64,000 nt of DNA from Coprococcus sp. OM04-5BH (GCF_003482105.1 NZ_QULM01000001.1:496001-560000); one strand, 5' to 3'; positions 45,494-54,796 are shown, counted from the stretch's first letter. The notes: a model not told the origin generated them from the letters alone. Numbers and translations are program-made.

Positions 45494-46426
45494 ATGAAAA
45501 ACATGCTTAATTTCAAGAATTTTACAGCAGAAGAGCTTATGGACATTCTCAATCTTGCCCTTGACATGAAGAAGAATCCTGAGAAGTACAGTGAGTCCTT
45601 AAAGGGAAAGAAGCTGTACACACTTTTTGAGAAGACTTCAACCAGAACATTCCTTTCATTTACAACAGGTATCACAGAGCTCGGCGGCACATATTACAAC
45701 CAGCTTTGGAAGGATTCGAATTTCGTTTTGGGTGAGCCTGTATCAGAGATTAAGTATGTATGCAGAAATGTAGATATAATCATGGCACGTCTTGTGAAGA
45801 ATGAGACAGTTGAATTATTTGGAGATAATGTTACAGTTCCATTTATCAATGGCTGTGATAATTCATATCATCCATGCCAGATCCTTGCAGACGCTCTTAC
45901 TATCCTTGAGAAGTTCGGCACTCTCGATGTGAATCTCATGTATATCGGTGCAAAGAACAACGTATTCAATTCACATGTTGAGTTCTTCTCAAAGATGAAG
46001 CAGGGTAAGTTATATGGTCTTACACCACTTGTAAATGACACTGCCTGCGACGAGAAGTTCTACGAGGACGCCAAGGCTACCGGATACTATGTGGAGCTTG
46101 ATCCTGCCATGACTATGGAAGCTGCCAAGGAATATGCAGATAAGATGGATATTCTCTATACAGATACATGGGTTGACATGGAGTTCTTCAATAATCCTGC
46201 TTACAAGGAGAAGAAGGAAGCAACTATGGCGAAGATGATGCCATACCAGATCAACAGCGAATTCACAAAGGATTCAAAGGCTATCGTATTCCATGACATG
46301 CCAATGCATGTTGGCTTCGAGATCTCTCAGGATGTTATCGACAAGAACCTTGAGCACATCCTTGATCAGGCCGAGAACAGAAGACATGTTGAGAAGGCTG
46401 TAATGTACACACTTCTTATGAAATAG
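45494..46426 (+). CDS. Aspartate/ornithine carbamoyltransferase family protein with altered substrate motifs
   Basis: A 310-residue transcarbamylase. The carbamoyl-phosphate half is recognisable: KTSTRTF at 47-53 and HPCQ at 126-129 (the OTCase form). But the usual STRTR is STRTF, the SMG loop of ornithine transcarbamylases (WVSMG) is WVDME at 226-230, and the HCLP signature is HDMP at 267-270, in FHDMPMHVGFEI. The second-substrate site is therefore unlike standard OTCase or ATCase. It may be annotated ornithine carbamoyltransferase by overall similarity; I leave the symbol blank. It has its own promoter and terminator and no arginine genes nearby. ATG 45494 follows AGAGGAA. Confidence 0.8.
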   Translation: MKNMLNFKNFTAEELMDILNLALDMKKNPEKYSESLKGKKLYTLFEKTSTRTFLSFTTGITELGGTYYNQLWKDSNFVLGEPVSEIKYVCRNVDIIMARLVKNETVELFGDNVTVPFINGCDNSYHPCQILADALTILEKFGTLDVNLMYIGAKNNVFNSHVEFFSKMKQGKLYGLTPLVNDTACDEKFYEDAKATGYYVELDPAMTMEAAKEYADKMDILYTDTWVDMEFFNNPAYKEKKEATMAKMMPYQINSEFTKDSKAIVFHDMPMHVGFEISQDVIDKNLEHILDQAENRRHVEKAVMYTLLMK

Positions 46427-46536
46427 AGATATAATGAAGTAAGATATGTAAAATATGAAGCAAATGATATATTTAGGACAACAGATATATTATAAGCAAT
46501 CAAATTAGGTAATTAAATTCTGGAGCACTTAACTTT

Positions 46537-46572
46537 AAAAAGAGGGGCTGCCTTTCGGGCAGCCCCTCTTTT
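46537..46572 (+). terminator. Strong terminator after the carbamoyltransferase
   Basis: AAAAGAGGGGCTGCC-TTTC-GGGCAGCCCCTCTTTT, a perfect 15-bp stem with tetraloop and T-run. Confidence 0.92.
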
Positions 46573-46628
46573 GTCGTTATGTAATATGTCTATGGCAACA
46601 TTTCATTGCCGTCTATTAAAAGGAAAAA

Positions 46629-46656
46629 ACTGTCAAAAGGTATACCTTTTGACAGT
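46629..46656. promoter_or_regulatory. Perfect 28-bp palindrome upstream of the zinc-ribbon genes
   Basis: ACTGTCAAAAGGTA is followed immediately by its exact reverse complement TACCTTTTGACAGT. It lies 56 bp before the first zinc-ribbon gene and just after a terminator. It could be an operator for a dimeric regulator or an RNA hairpin; a loop-free palindrome of this length favours protein binding. Confidence 0.65.
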
Positions 46657-46711
46657 AAATGTACATGAAATACATCAGTACAATACGATTTTCAATGAGA
46701 GGAGAGACGTT

Positions 46712-47299
46712 ATGGAAAAGGTAGTATGTGAATCATGTGGAAGGGAGATCCCCGAAAAGGCTAAGATATGTCCCTATTGTCATCAAAAAAATGTTGCCAG
46801 AACAGGAGGTGCGAAATCAGTATTAAAAAAGATATGGGATGCAGTTGTAATGTTAGTGGGACTTGCGATCATAATTTGTGGGGTGAGCCATTATATAAAG
46901 GTCAGTCGTACAAATGAAGGTAAAGGTGCAGATGACCCGGTGGTTATTGCAAAGACATACATGATAGCACTGGACGAAAGAGATGCGGGTTTAGTATCTA
47001 ATTATCTTGATGACAGGGCAGGTAACAGTAAAATAATTGATGGATTAAACCAGGGAATCCAAGAGTTTGAAGATAATGATGTAAAGCCTTTAAATCTTTC
47101 CGGAATGAAATATGAAGTGTCGGAAGAATATGAGAAAAACGGATACACCAATATAACTGTGATTGTTGATTTTGCTGAAACGGGTTTGTTTGGTGGTAAT
47201 ACGATATTTGGAAAAGGCGGGTACTATACACTGTTTATGCATAAAGCAAAAACACCAGATGGATACAAATGGTTCTTGGGAGGAGTAGAAAATGAATAA
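46712..47299 (+). CDS. Zinc-ribbon membrane protein with extracellular NTF2-like domain
   Basis: A 195-residue protein. ATG 46712 after GAGAGGAGAG gives MEKVVCESCGREIP; the upstream in-frame start at 46571 would run through the palindrome and is rejected. An N-terminal zinc ribbon (CESC...CPYC), one membrane helix at about 40-58 (AVVMLVGLAIIICGV) and an outer domain of about 130 residues (AKTYMIALDERDAGLVSNYL...YKWFLGG) resembling DUF4878/NTF2-like secreted folds. Function unknown. The next gene overlaps its end by 8 bp and also has a zinc ribbon, so they are translationally coupled. Confidence 0.8.
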   Translation: MEKVVCESCGREIPEKAKICPYCHQKNVARTGGAKSVLKKIWDAVVMLVGLAIIICGVSHYIKVSRTNEGKGADDPVVIAKTYMIALDERDAGLVSNYLDDRAGNSKIIDGLNQGIQEFEDNDVKPLNLSGMKYEVSEEYEKNGYTNITVIVDFAETGLFGGNTIFGKGGYYTLFMHKAKTPDGYKWFLGGVENE

Positions 47300-47543
47300 C
47301 GAAAAAAAATTATGCAGAAAATGCAAAATGGAAATTGATAAGAATGCGAAGAGATGCCCATACTGCAATACTAAACCACATTCTAAGGTGGCTATTATCA
47401 TTTTGATAATACTTATATTTTTCACAGTGATATATCCGATTTATGAATGGTGGTACTACAAGTACTATGTTGTAGAGAAACTTAGAAGAGATTATTCCAT
47501 GAATATTCCAAGTATAGTCTACCAGATTGACGAAGCAGTGTAG
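47292..47543 (+). CDS. Small zinc-ribbon single-pass membrane protein
   Basis: An 83-residue protein: zinc ribbon CRKC...CPYC (residues 8-26), a membrane helix (VAIIILIILIFFTVIYPIY) and a short, charged 30-residue tail. ATG 47292 overlaps the previous gene by 8 bp in another frame, with GGGAGG upstream. I do not recognise a named family. It is probably a partner of the preceding protein. Confidence 0.75.
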   Translation: MNNEKKLCRKCKMEIDKNAKRCPYCNTKPHSKVAIIILIILIFFTVIYPIYEWWYYKYYVVEKLRRDYSMNIPSIVYQIDEAV

Positions 47544-47587
47544 ATAGTTTGGTATTTAGATCTAGATCAAAGGGGAGGATAAATAAA

Positions 47588-50425
47588 ATGACAAAAAGAA
47601 GTATTGCTGTAACACTGGCACTGTCTCTTGGAATGAGTCTTTTGACACCGGCTGTTCCGGCAAGTGCCCAGACAGACCATAGGACAGGTGTTACAGAGAC
47701 CACAACAGAGATTAACACACCTGATAACGAAGAAAATGTGGACACCGGGGAAAACGTCGGTAACGGAGAAAATGTAGACACAGAAGAAGCGGTCAGTACC
47801 GAAGAAACTGCCGATACTGAAGAATCCACAGAGGTTAAACAGGAAACAGGTACCGAGGAAAGCGGAGACACAGTCCAGCCGGAGGAAGAAGCAGGTACAG
47901 AAGAAAGCACAGATACTGCAGATAACGATACTGACATTCAGGCAGTAAAAAAGGTGGCATTAAATTCTACCAATTTCCCTGACGCCAATTTCAGATCATA
48001 TCTTTACTATACTTTTGATTCAGACCGTGACAACTATATTGATGCCAATGAAGTTGAGGAGCTTAGGATATACGACCAGGAAATCTCAACCCTTAAGGAA
48101 ATTGAATTTTTTTCAAATCTGGAGATGTTGGCCTGCGGAAGAAATAAGATCAAGAGTGTGGATCTAAGTAAAAACACCAATTTAAAACAGCTTTACATAT
48201 TCGATAATCAGTTGACCTCACTTAATGTGAGTAAAAACACTAAGCTGTGGCTCATTAATTGCAAAAACAATCAGCTCACAAAGCTTGATGTAAGCAGTAA
48301 CACCCAGCTTATGACATTGTATTGTGATGGAAATAAACTGACAAGTCTTAATGTCAGCAAGAATTCAAAGCTGGAGCATTTGTACTGCAGCTACAATTAT
48401 CTTACATCTTTAGATGTCAGCAACAACAAACTTGTGAGTTTTAATTGCTCCTACAATTATCTGCAGAATGAGGATTTCTCATATGTTGACACAACAGATA
48501 TGAGTGAGTTCACTATATCTCCTCAGCGGGAAGCTGTGGAGTTAAATGAAGAGAACTTCTCTGATGAGATATTCAGGAAATATCTTACAGATACATTTGA
48601 CAAGGACAAGGACGGAAAGATAAGCAGCGTGGACGTAACAACCATAGATGTACATTTAAAGAACATCACATCCCTTAAGGGAATTGAATTGTTCCCTGAT
48701 CTGAAAGAGCTTCGCTGTGGCAGCAATGAGATCGAAGAGCTGGATGTAAGTAAGAACCTCAAGTTAGAGGTGCTCATGTGTGGTGCCAATTATCTGGAGT
48801 CACTTAATCTGAGAAACAATAAAAAATTGTGGTGCGTTGACTGCTGCTACAACTATCTGGGAAAGGAAAACTTCTCATATCTTGATATAGCAAGCTTCAC
48901 CAATGATCATCAGAAGATGCCTCGTGGAAAGGTTCAGTTCACAGAGAAGAATTTCCCTGATGAAACCTTCAGGAATTATCTTACAGATACATTTGACAAG
49001 GATAAGGACGGACAGGCAGCCATAGCAAAGATCGAATATGTATATGTGAACGACATGGGAATAACTTCCCTCAAGGGCGTTGAACTTTTATGGGAGCTGC
49101 ATGGACTTTATTGTGACGGAAATGATCTCCAGGATCTGAATATAAGTAAGAATACCAATCTGGAGTACCTTGAGTGCAGCAATAACAAGCTTACAAGTCT
49201 TAACCTGGCAAATAACAAGAAGCTTATCACCTTAAGATGCAGCGACAATGAGCTCACCGGTCTTGATCTGAGTAACAATACGTTACTGCAGACCCTGTAT
49301 TGTATGCATAACAATCTCACAAGTCTTAGCCTGGCAAATAACAAAGACCTTGCAGATCTTAGCTGTAACGATTGCGGACTTACAAGCCTTGACGTAAGGG
49401 TAAATACAAAATTAAAGAGTCTCTATTGCGGTGAGAATGAATTCGCAAAGATCGATATAAGCAAGAATACTTTGCTTGAGGAACTGGATGTAGACAACAA
49501 CAGCCTGACAAGCCTCGATCTAAGTAAGAATGTGAAACTGAAGACAGTCTTCTGTTATGGAAATCAGCTTCAGACTCTTGATGTAACAAAGGCGGTTAAG
49601 CTACAGAACCTTTTCTGTGGATACAATAAGATAACAAGTCTTGATCTGCGAAAGAATACGGAGCTTGTGGAGCTTGGCTGTTCTATTAACAGGCTTGAGA
49701 GCCTTAACCTCAGATATAATAAGAAGCTTAAGAAACTGGATTGCAGCCATAACTATCTGATACATGAGGACTTCTCATACCTTGATCCTGACAGCATGAC
49801 AGAGTACAACACGGAGGGACAGCAGGAGGCAGGAGAATTTGTTATAGGTGATGATGGTACCTGGTATTTCTACAGATATCACGAGCCGGCTTCAACTGCC
49901 AACACACTGTATAAGTATGAAGGAGAATGGTACTACATCAAGGATGGCAAGGTTGATTTCTCCGCAACAACATTATTTAAGTACAGTAATTCCTGGTACT
50001 ACATACATAACGGCAAGGTTGACTTTAAGGCGAGAACCCTGTGCAAATATAATGGCATATATTACTTCGTGCAAAACGGAAAAATGGATAAATCAGAGAC
50101 CTTATGTAAGTACGGCAACAGCTGGTACTACGTGAAGGATGGCAAGATAAACAAATCCAGAACCCTGTGCAAATACAACAACACATATTACTTTGTACAG
50201 AACGGCAAGATGGACACAACATCCATAACCCTCTGCAAGTATGGCAGCAGTTGGTACTACATAAAGAACGGAAGAATAGATAAGTCAAGAACCCTCTGCA
50301 AATATAACGGAAAATGGTATTACGTCAATAACGGCAGAGCAGATTTTAAATACACAGGAAATGTAACCTACAATGGTTCTGTATATTACGTGAAAAATGG
50401 AGTTATGCAGAAGAAGGTTAGATAA
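47588..50425 (+). CDS. Secreted LRR protein with EF-hand-like modules and wall-binding repeats (paralogue 1)
   Basis: A 945-residue secreted protein; ATG 47588 after AGGGGAGG. Order: signal peptide ending ASAQT; acidic Thr/Glu-rich linker (residues about 30-130); three modules that each begin NFPDxxFRxYL, contain a calcium-loop-like DxDxDxxI stretch (SDRDNYID, DKDKDGKIS) and continue into short LRRs of about 21 residues (LDVSKNTKLxxLxCxxNxLTS); then eight or so choline-binding-type repeats (WYYIKDGKVDFSATTL). The third module has the longest LRR run. Cys occurs at a fixed LRR position. It should sit on the wall through the C-terminal repeats. It is paralogous to the next gene. Confidence 0.9.
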   Translation: MTKRSIAVTLALSLGMSLLTPAVPASAQTDHRTGVTETTTEINTPDNEENVDTGENVGNGENVDTEEAVSTEETADTEESTEVKQETGTEESGDTVQPEEEAGTEESTDTADNDTDIQAVKKVALNSTNFPDANFRSYLYYTFDSDRDNYIDANEVEELRIYDQEISTLKEIEFFSNLEMLACGRNKIKSVDLSKNTNLKQLYIFDNQLTSLNVSKNTKLWLINCKNNQLTKLDVSSNTQLMTLYCDGNKLTSLNVSKNSKLEHLYCSYNYLTSLDVSNNKLVSFNCSYNYLQNEDFSYVDTTDMSEFTISPQREAVELNEENFSDEIFRKYLTDTFDKDKDGKISSVDVTTIDVHLKNITSLKGIELFPDLKELRCGSNEIEELDVSKNLKLEVLMCGANYLESLNLRNNKKLWCVDCCYNYLGKENFSYLDIASFTNDHQKMPRGKVQFTEKNFPDETFRNYLTDTFDKDKDGQAAIAKIEYVYVNDMGITSLKGVELLWELHGLYCDGNDLQDLNISKNTNLEYLECSNNKLTSLNLANNKKLITLRCSDNELTGLDLSNNTLLQTLYCMHNNLTSLSLANNKDLADLSCNDCGLTSLDVRVNTKLKSLYCGENEFAKIDISKNTLLEELDVDNNSLTSLDLSKNVKLKTVFCYGNQLQTLDVTKAVKLQNLFCGYNKITSLDLRKNTELVELGCSINRLESLNLRYNKKLKKLDCSHNYLIHEDFSYLDPDSMTEYNTEGQQEAGEFVIGDDGTWYFYRYHEPASTANTLYKYEGEWYYIKDGKVDFSATTLFKYSNSWYYIHNGKVDFKARTLCKYNGIYYFVQNGKMDKSETLCKYGNSWYYVKDGKINKSRTLCKYNNTYYFVQNGKMDTTSITLCKYGSSWYYIKNGRIDKSRTLCKYNGKWYYVNNGRADFKYTGNVTYNGSVYYVKNGVMQKKVR

Positions 50426-50457
50426 ATATTTTTTATGGGTAGAAGGAGGAGACACAA

Positions 50458-52875
50458 ATGAAAAAGAGAAATGTTGCAGTTGCTTTATCAGTAGCATTGG
50501 CACTTACAGGTGCTGCACCGGCTGTATCGGTAAAGGCTGAGGAGCAGCAGGAAGGTATAGCCGTGGTGGCTGAGGATACCACAGAAGCAGCTACTGAAGC
50601 GGAAGTGGCTACTGAGGAAGAAGCTGCCGAGACAGAAGTGACTACAGAGACTACAGAGGATGATACATCTACAGAGGCAATTCCGGGGGCTACAGCGGTT
50701 GCTGAATATGCTGCTGATGGCGATGAAACTGATGTACAGGAAGAGAACATGGTGGAGATAAATGAAACCAATTTCCCTGATGAAGTGTTCAGAAATTATC
50801 TGACCACCACATTTGATACAGATGGAGACGGCATGATCGATGTTACCCAGGTGAAAAGGATCGATACATCCGTGTATTATCCATACACAGATCCAAAGGT
50901 TGCTTCATTTAAGGGAATAGAGTTGTTCACTGAACTGACAGCACTTATGTGTTCCAACAATGACGTTACAAGTATAGATTTAAGCAAGAATACAAAATTA
51001 ATGAATTTAATGGTCACCGGAAATAAACTTACAGAACTTGATGTCAGTGCGAATACCGGTCTGTTTTCGTTGTATTGTGGAGATAACGAGATCTCAAGTC
51101 TTGACGTCAGTGGCTTAACCAGGCTGATAAATCTTGAGTGCCAGGGAAATAATTTAAAGTCGCTGAAACTTAAGAACAATACAGCCCTTAAGGCCTTGGA
51201 CTGTTCATACAACTTCCTTGCAGACGAGGATTTCTCATATCTTGACGCTTCTGCCATGCGTAAGTTCGTTACTTCACCACAGAAGATACAGGTGGCATTA
51301 GATGAAACAAACATTCCTGACGCCAATTTCAGAAAATATCTTTCAGATAATTTTGATGCTGATAAGGATGGTTTCATATTAAACAACGATGTGGAAGAGC
51401 TTTATGTTGAGGGTTATGATATCAGATCCTTAAAGGGTATTGAATTCTTCACGGAACTCACAACTCTTTCATGTGCCAATAATCTCCTTACAGAATTGGA
51501 TGTGAGCAAAAATACAAAGCTGATGAATCTTTATTGCAACAATAACATGCTCACAGAGCTGGATCTCAAAAATAATAAAGAGCTGTCAATACTTAGCTGC
51601 TACAATAACTATCTGAAGGATGTGGATTTCTCATATCTCGATCTTGAATTGGAGTACTGTACACTGACACCACAGTATAGTGCCGAGTCCCTGATCACAT
51701 TAAACCAGGAGAACTTCCCGGATGAGACATTCAGAAAGTATCTGGCAAATAGCTTCGACACCAATAATACAGGAAAGATTATGGTAGATGATGTCACGAA
51801 ATTAAGTGTGGATAACCTTGGCATAAAGTCACTTAAGGGTGTTGAACTGCTCACAAATGTAACATATCTCTCATGTGATGGAAATGGACTTACAGATCTT
51901 GATGTGAGCAAGAACACAGCACTTACGATTTTAAGCTGTGCCGACAATAAGTTAGAGAAGCTTGACCTGGCAAATAACACAAAGCTCCAGCGTCTGTATT
52001 GCTACAGCAATTCCTTAAGCCAGCTTGATGTCACAGGTCTTACTGATCTTGTGGCTCTTAGCTGTGCATTTAACAAGCTTACAGCTCTCGATGTCAGCAA
52101 GAATGTCAAGCTTACAGAGCTTATATGTTTTAACAATAAGATAGCAACTCTCGATGTGGGCAGCAATACTGAGCTTTCACACCTTAACTGCAACAGCAAC
52201 AGACTCGAGAAGCTTGATCTCAGTGCAAATAAAAAGCTTAATAACCTTGACTGCTCCGATAATTACATGGTAGATGAGGATTTCTCTTACCTTGATAAGG
52301 ACAACATGGAGGAATGTGATACAGAGAACCAGCACAATGTGGAAGATATCCTTATAGATGATGATGGCACCTGGTATTACACAAAGTACGGGGAAGCAGA
52401 CGAGACAGCTAACAAGCTTTTTAAATATGAGAATAACTGGTATCTGATAAAGGATGGCAAGGTGGACTTCACAGCCAACACATTGTATAAGTACGGCAAC
52501 ACCTGGTATTACATCAAAGACGGTAAGATAGATTTCTCAGCAACCACCCTCGTGAAGTATAACGGCGGCTGGTATTACATCAAGAACGGAAGATTTTATT
52601 CTACAGCAACTACTCTTGTGAAGTATAACGGCACCTGGTACTACGTGAACAACGGCAGACTTGATAAGAAGTCAGTAACCCTCTGCAAATACGGCAGCAG
52701 CTGGTACTACATCAAGGACGGCAAGATCAACAAGAGCACAACCCTCTGCAAATACGGTACAAAGTGGTACTTCGTGAAGAACGGCAAGATGGATAGGACA
52801 TACACCGGCTATGTTAATTACAATGGTTCAAAGTACTATGTAGTTAAGGGCGTAATGCAGAAGAAGGTAAAATAA
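50458..52875 (+). CDS. Secreted LRR protein with EF-hand-like modules and wall-binding repeats (paralogue 2)
   Basis: An 805-residue protein with the same architecture as the preceding gene: signal peptide ending SVKAEE, acidic TEAEVATEEEAAETEV-type linker, three NFPDxxFRxYL modules with DTDGDGMID or DADKDGFIL loops, short LRRs with the LDVSKNTKL frame, and C-terminal WYYIKDGKIDFSATTL repeats ending GVMQKKVK. The stop of paralogue 1 lies only 32 bp upstream with AGAAGGAGG between, so both are probably one transcript. The two differ mainly in LRR and wall-repeat number, as expected after tandem duplication and unequal recombination. Confidence 0.9.
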   Translation: MKKRNVAVALSVALALTGAAPAVSVKAEEQQEGIAVVAEDTTEAATEAEVATEEEAAETEVTTETTEDDTSTEAIPGATAVAEYAADGDETDVQEENMVEINETNFPDEVFRNYLTTTFDTDGDGMIDVTQVKRIDTSVYYPYTDPKVASFKGIELFTELTALMCSNNDVTSIDLSKNTKLMNLMVTGNKLTELDVSANTGLFSLYCGDNEISSLDVSGLTRLINLECQGNNLKSLKLKNNTALKALDCSYNFLADEDFSYLDASAMRKFVTSPQKIQVALDETNIPDANFRKYLSDNFDADKDGFILNNDVEELYVEGYDIRSLKGIEFFTELTTLSCANNLLTELDVSKNTKLMNLYCNNNMLTELDLKNNKELSILSCYNNYLKDVDFSYLDLELEYCTLTPQYSAESLITLNQENFPDETFRKYLANSFDTNNTGKIMVDDVTKLSVDNLGIKSLKGVELLTNVTYLSCDGNGLTDLDVSKNTALTILSCADNKLEKLDLANNTKLQRLYCYSNSLSQLDVTGLTDLVALSCAFNKLTALDVSKNVKLTELICFNNKIATLDVGSNTELSHLNCNSNRLEKLDLSANKKLNNLDCSDNYMVDEDFSYLDKDNMEECDTENQHNVEDILIDDDGTWYYTKYGEADETANKLFKYENNWYLIKDGKVDFTANTLYKYGNTWYYIKDGKIDFSATTLVKYNGGWYYIKNGRFYSTATTLVKYNGTWYYVNNGRLDKKSVTLCKYGSSWYYIKDGKINKSTTLCKYGTKWYFVKNGKMDRTYTGYVNYNGSKYYVVKGVMQKKVK

Positions 52876-52922
52876 AACAAGATAATACCTTAGTGGACTG
52901 AAACAACAAGAGGAGACTTAAT

Positions 52923-52959
52923 AAGGGGAGCATATGTATTGCCATGTGCTCCCCCTTTT
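52923..52959. terminator. Bidirectional terminator between the LRR operon and the Rpn gene
   Basis: AAGGGGAGCATATG pairs with CATGTGCTCCCCCTTTT across a 6-base loop, with a T-run on the plus side and an A-rich run on the other. Confidence 0.8.
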
Positions 52960-52968
52960 ATCTGCTTA

Positions 52969-53958
52969 TTATTTATTCCCTTTGATTTCATCAATGTATT
53001 CCTGAGCCTCATCCTGGGTCAGTTCACATTCATCGGCTATCTGGGCAAGAGATTTTCCCTTTTGAAGCTTTTTTGATATAAGTGATAGCAAGGTTTTTTT
53101 GGTGCCTTGTTCCACGCCTTCTTTCATGCCTTGTTTCATGCCTTCTTTAATTCCTTGCTCAACACCCTGTTGTATAAGTCGGTCGCTTAATGCTACATAA
53201 TCTTCGTCACCCATCTCAGTCACCTTCTCTCTGATAAGATCATCACTGTTTAACAAATTGTCTTCTATATTGTGTAATGATGTAATTAGCAGTTCAACTT
53301 CGTTTGCATTAAGTATACCATTCTTATGAAGATTATCCAATTCCTTTTTTGCTTCAAGCCGGAAGCTGTACAGGCTTTCCGCAAGCTTTAACTTGGTCTT
53401 CTCTGTATAGTGTCTGGCTCTTAACATCCGGCTGTATAATTGCACTTGCTGGAAAGGTATCAGCAAATACATTTTCTTTCTTGAAAGCTCAGATACAGTT
53501 TCGCTGGCGGATATACATGGGAGTTCATAGGTGACAATTTTACCATTTGGAAGGTGAAGCTTGACAGTTATCTTATCCTTTTTGTTTGCTCCTGCCAGAA
53601 ATACAACGGCCTGCAAAGGCATAACAATCTCAATTTCATATCTGCCATCGGAGACTTTGGTGATATCTCCATTTTGTCGCAGACCACGGATAGTTTCTTT
53701 CATGCCATACTCTACCATTCGGATGGCCATATTTCCTTCGAGTAGTTGGTACTCAATATGGTATCGGCACGCTTCAATTTCAAGAAGCATATCCATATAG
53801 GTCGTATTTTTATTAGACTCAATGTTTTGCTCCTTGTCAAGGAATATTATTTCTGCGTTCTCTGCATGATGTTTGGAAAAGACAGAATTGATCATCAGTA
53901 TTAGCAGTCTTGGGCAGGACTCACATACCCTTTTTATTTCTTTATCGTAGAAAGCCAA
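52969..53958 (-). CDS. Rpn-family / PD-(D/E)XK transposase-like nuclease
   Basis: A 329-residue protein of the Rpn/DUF4351-like recombination-promoting nuclease group. TTG 53958 follows AAAGGAG. The N-terminal half has the nuclease pattern: Asp in YMDMLLEIE and the EYQ in YHIEYQLLEGNMAIRMVEYG, matching the D...ExQ form of the PD-(D/E)XK fold. The middle holds LIPFQQVQLYSR. The C-terminal part is helical, with repeated Glu/Gly-Met turns (EGMKQGMKEGVEQG) that often vary in length, and a short HTH-like end (SLAQIADECELTQDEA). Such genes are multicopy, and a degraded copy lies 400 bp away. Confidence 0.82.
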   Translation of the reverse strand: MAFYDKEIKRVCESCPRLLILMINSVFSKHHAENAEIIFLDKEQNIESNKNTTYMDMLLEIEACRYHIEYQLLEGNMAIRMVEYGMKETIRGLRQNGDITKVSDGRYEIEIVMPLQAVVFLAGANKKDKITVKLHLPNGKIVTYELPCISASETVSELSRKKMYLLIPFQQVQLYSRMLRARHYTEKTKLKLAESLYSFRLEAKKELDNLHKNGILNANEVELLITSLHNIEDNLLNSDDLIREKVTEMGDEDYVALSDRLIQQGVEQGIKEGMKQGMKEGVEQGTKKTLLSLISKKLQKGKSLAQIADECELTQDEAQEYIDEIKGNK

Positions 53959-54339
53959 ATTTTACTCCTTTAATAGATTTTAGATTGCAATTCATTATGA
54001 TAATTATCGTATTTCCACATTATATTATCATTTATAAAATGTCAAAGATTTAGATGATTTAATTATAAAAGTCATGACTATCTTTTTTATTGAGAAAATA
54101 GTTATTTTGTTAAAGTGGGGGAGAAATGGCGTTTTTGAACCAGTTTATAGTCTTTTTAATTGGAAAATAATAGATTTTAATATGCAAATCCCTATTTTTT
54201 ATAATGACTTTTTGCCTTGCAAATTTATGTATATACAATTTGTATAATGCAGGATAATGAAAAATGTCGTATTTAAAGGCAGGAAGCTTCTTCGCCCTAA
54301 AGGTGATTATACGAATTGTATAAAAAGATCCCGAATACA
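53959..54339. other. AT-rich gap with no gene seen
   Basis: About 380 bp between the Rpn gene and a fragment of a related gene. Strongly AT-rich, with no plausible reading frame of its own on either strand. It should hold the promoter of the minus-strand Rpn gene. Confidence 0.6.
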
Positions 54340-54689
54340 CAACTGCCCTAAAGAATGACCCACAAAAGGAATTGGACAATCCCCATAAGAATGATATACT
54401 TAATGCAAAGGAAGTTGAACTGTTGGTTACATCATTGCACAACATAGAAGATAATTTGTTAAACAGTGATGATCTTATCAGAGAGAAGGTGACTGAGATG
54501 GGTGACGAAGATTATGTAGCATTAAGCGACAGGCTTATACAGCAGGGTGTGGATAATACACTTATAATGCTAGTGACAAAGAAAATTCAAAAAGGTAAGA
54601 CTGTATCTCAGATTGCAGATGAGTGTGAGATAACAGAGGCTGAGGTGGAAAGATACATGAAGCAGATAAACAATGCTAGTATTAATTAA
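54340..54689 (+). pseudogene. 3' fragment of a second Rpn-family nuclease gene
   Basis: The frame from about 54340 (LKNDPQKELDNPHKND) to the stop at 54689 matches the C-terminal third of the intact Rpn gene. The 45 residues around LLTSLHNIEDNL and MGDEDYVALSDRLIQQGV are almost identical. The nuclease half is missing and the GMKEG turns are collapsed to a single VDNTL junction. Orientation is opposite to the intact copy. It is a decayed duplicate, although a short ORF from ATG 54372 is still open. Confidence 0.8.
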
Positions 54690-54733
54690 AATATCTTGCC
54701 TTGTAATAAAATATAATAAACAAAATGTAGATG

Positions 54734-54796
54734 GCATATATAATTTGCAGATTTCATGTGAGGTGATTATCTGCAACTTATATATGCTTTTTTATT
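54734..54796 (+). terminator. Long hairpin with T-run
   Basis: GCATATATAATTTGCAGAT (54734-54752) and ATCTGCAACTTATATATGC (54769-54787) form a 19-bp stem with a single mismatch, followed by TTTTTTATT. It terminates the Rpn fragment. Two further stems follow: 54819-54836 (GGTTAG/CTAACC) and 54840-54900 (GGGCATATATGA/TCGTATATGCCC). Confidence 0.6.

Noticed and set aside
46571..46711. Upstream start of the first zinc-ribbon protein
   Set aside because: It would translate through the terminator tail and the palindrome; ATG 46712 has a strong ribosome binding site.
52969..54689. Insertion sequence with terminal inverted repeats
   Set aside because: Rpn proteins resemble transposases, but no terminal repeats or target-site duplication can be seen around either copy.
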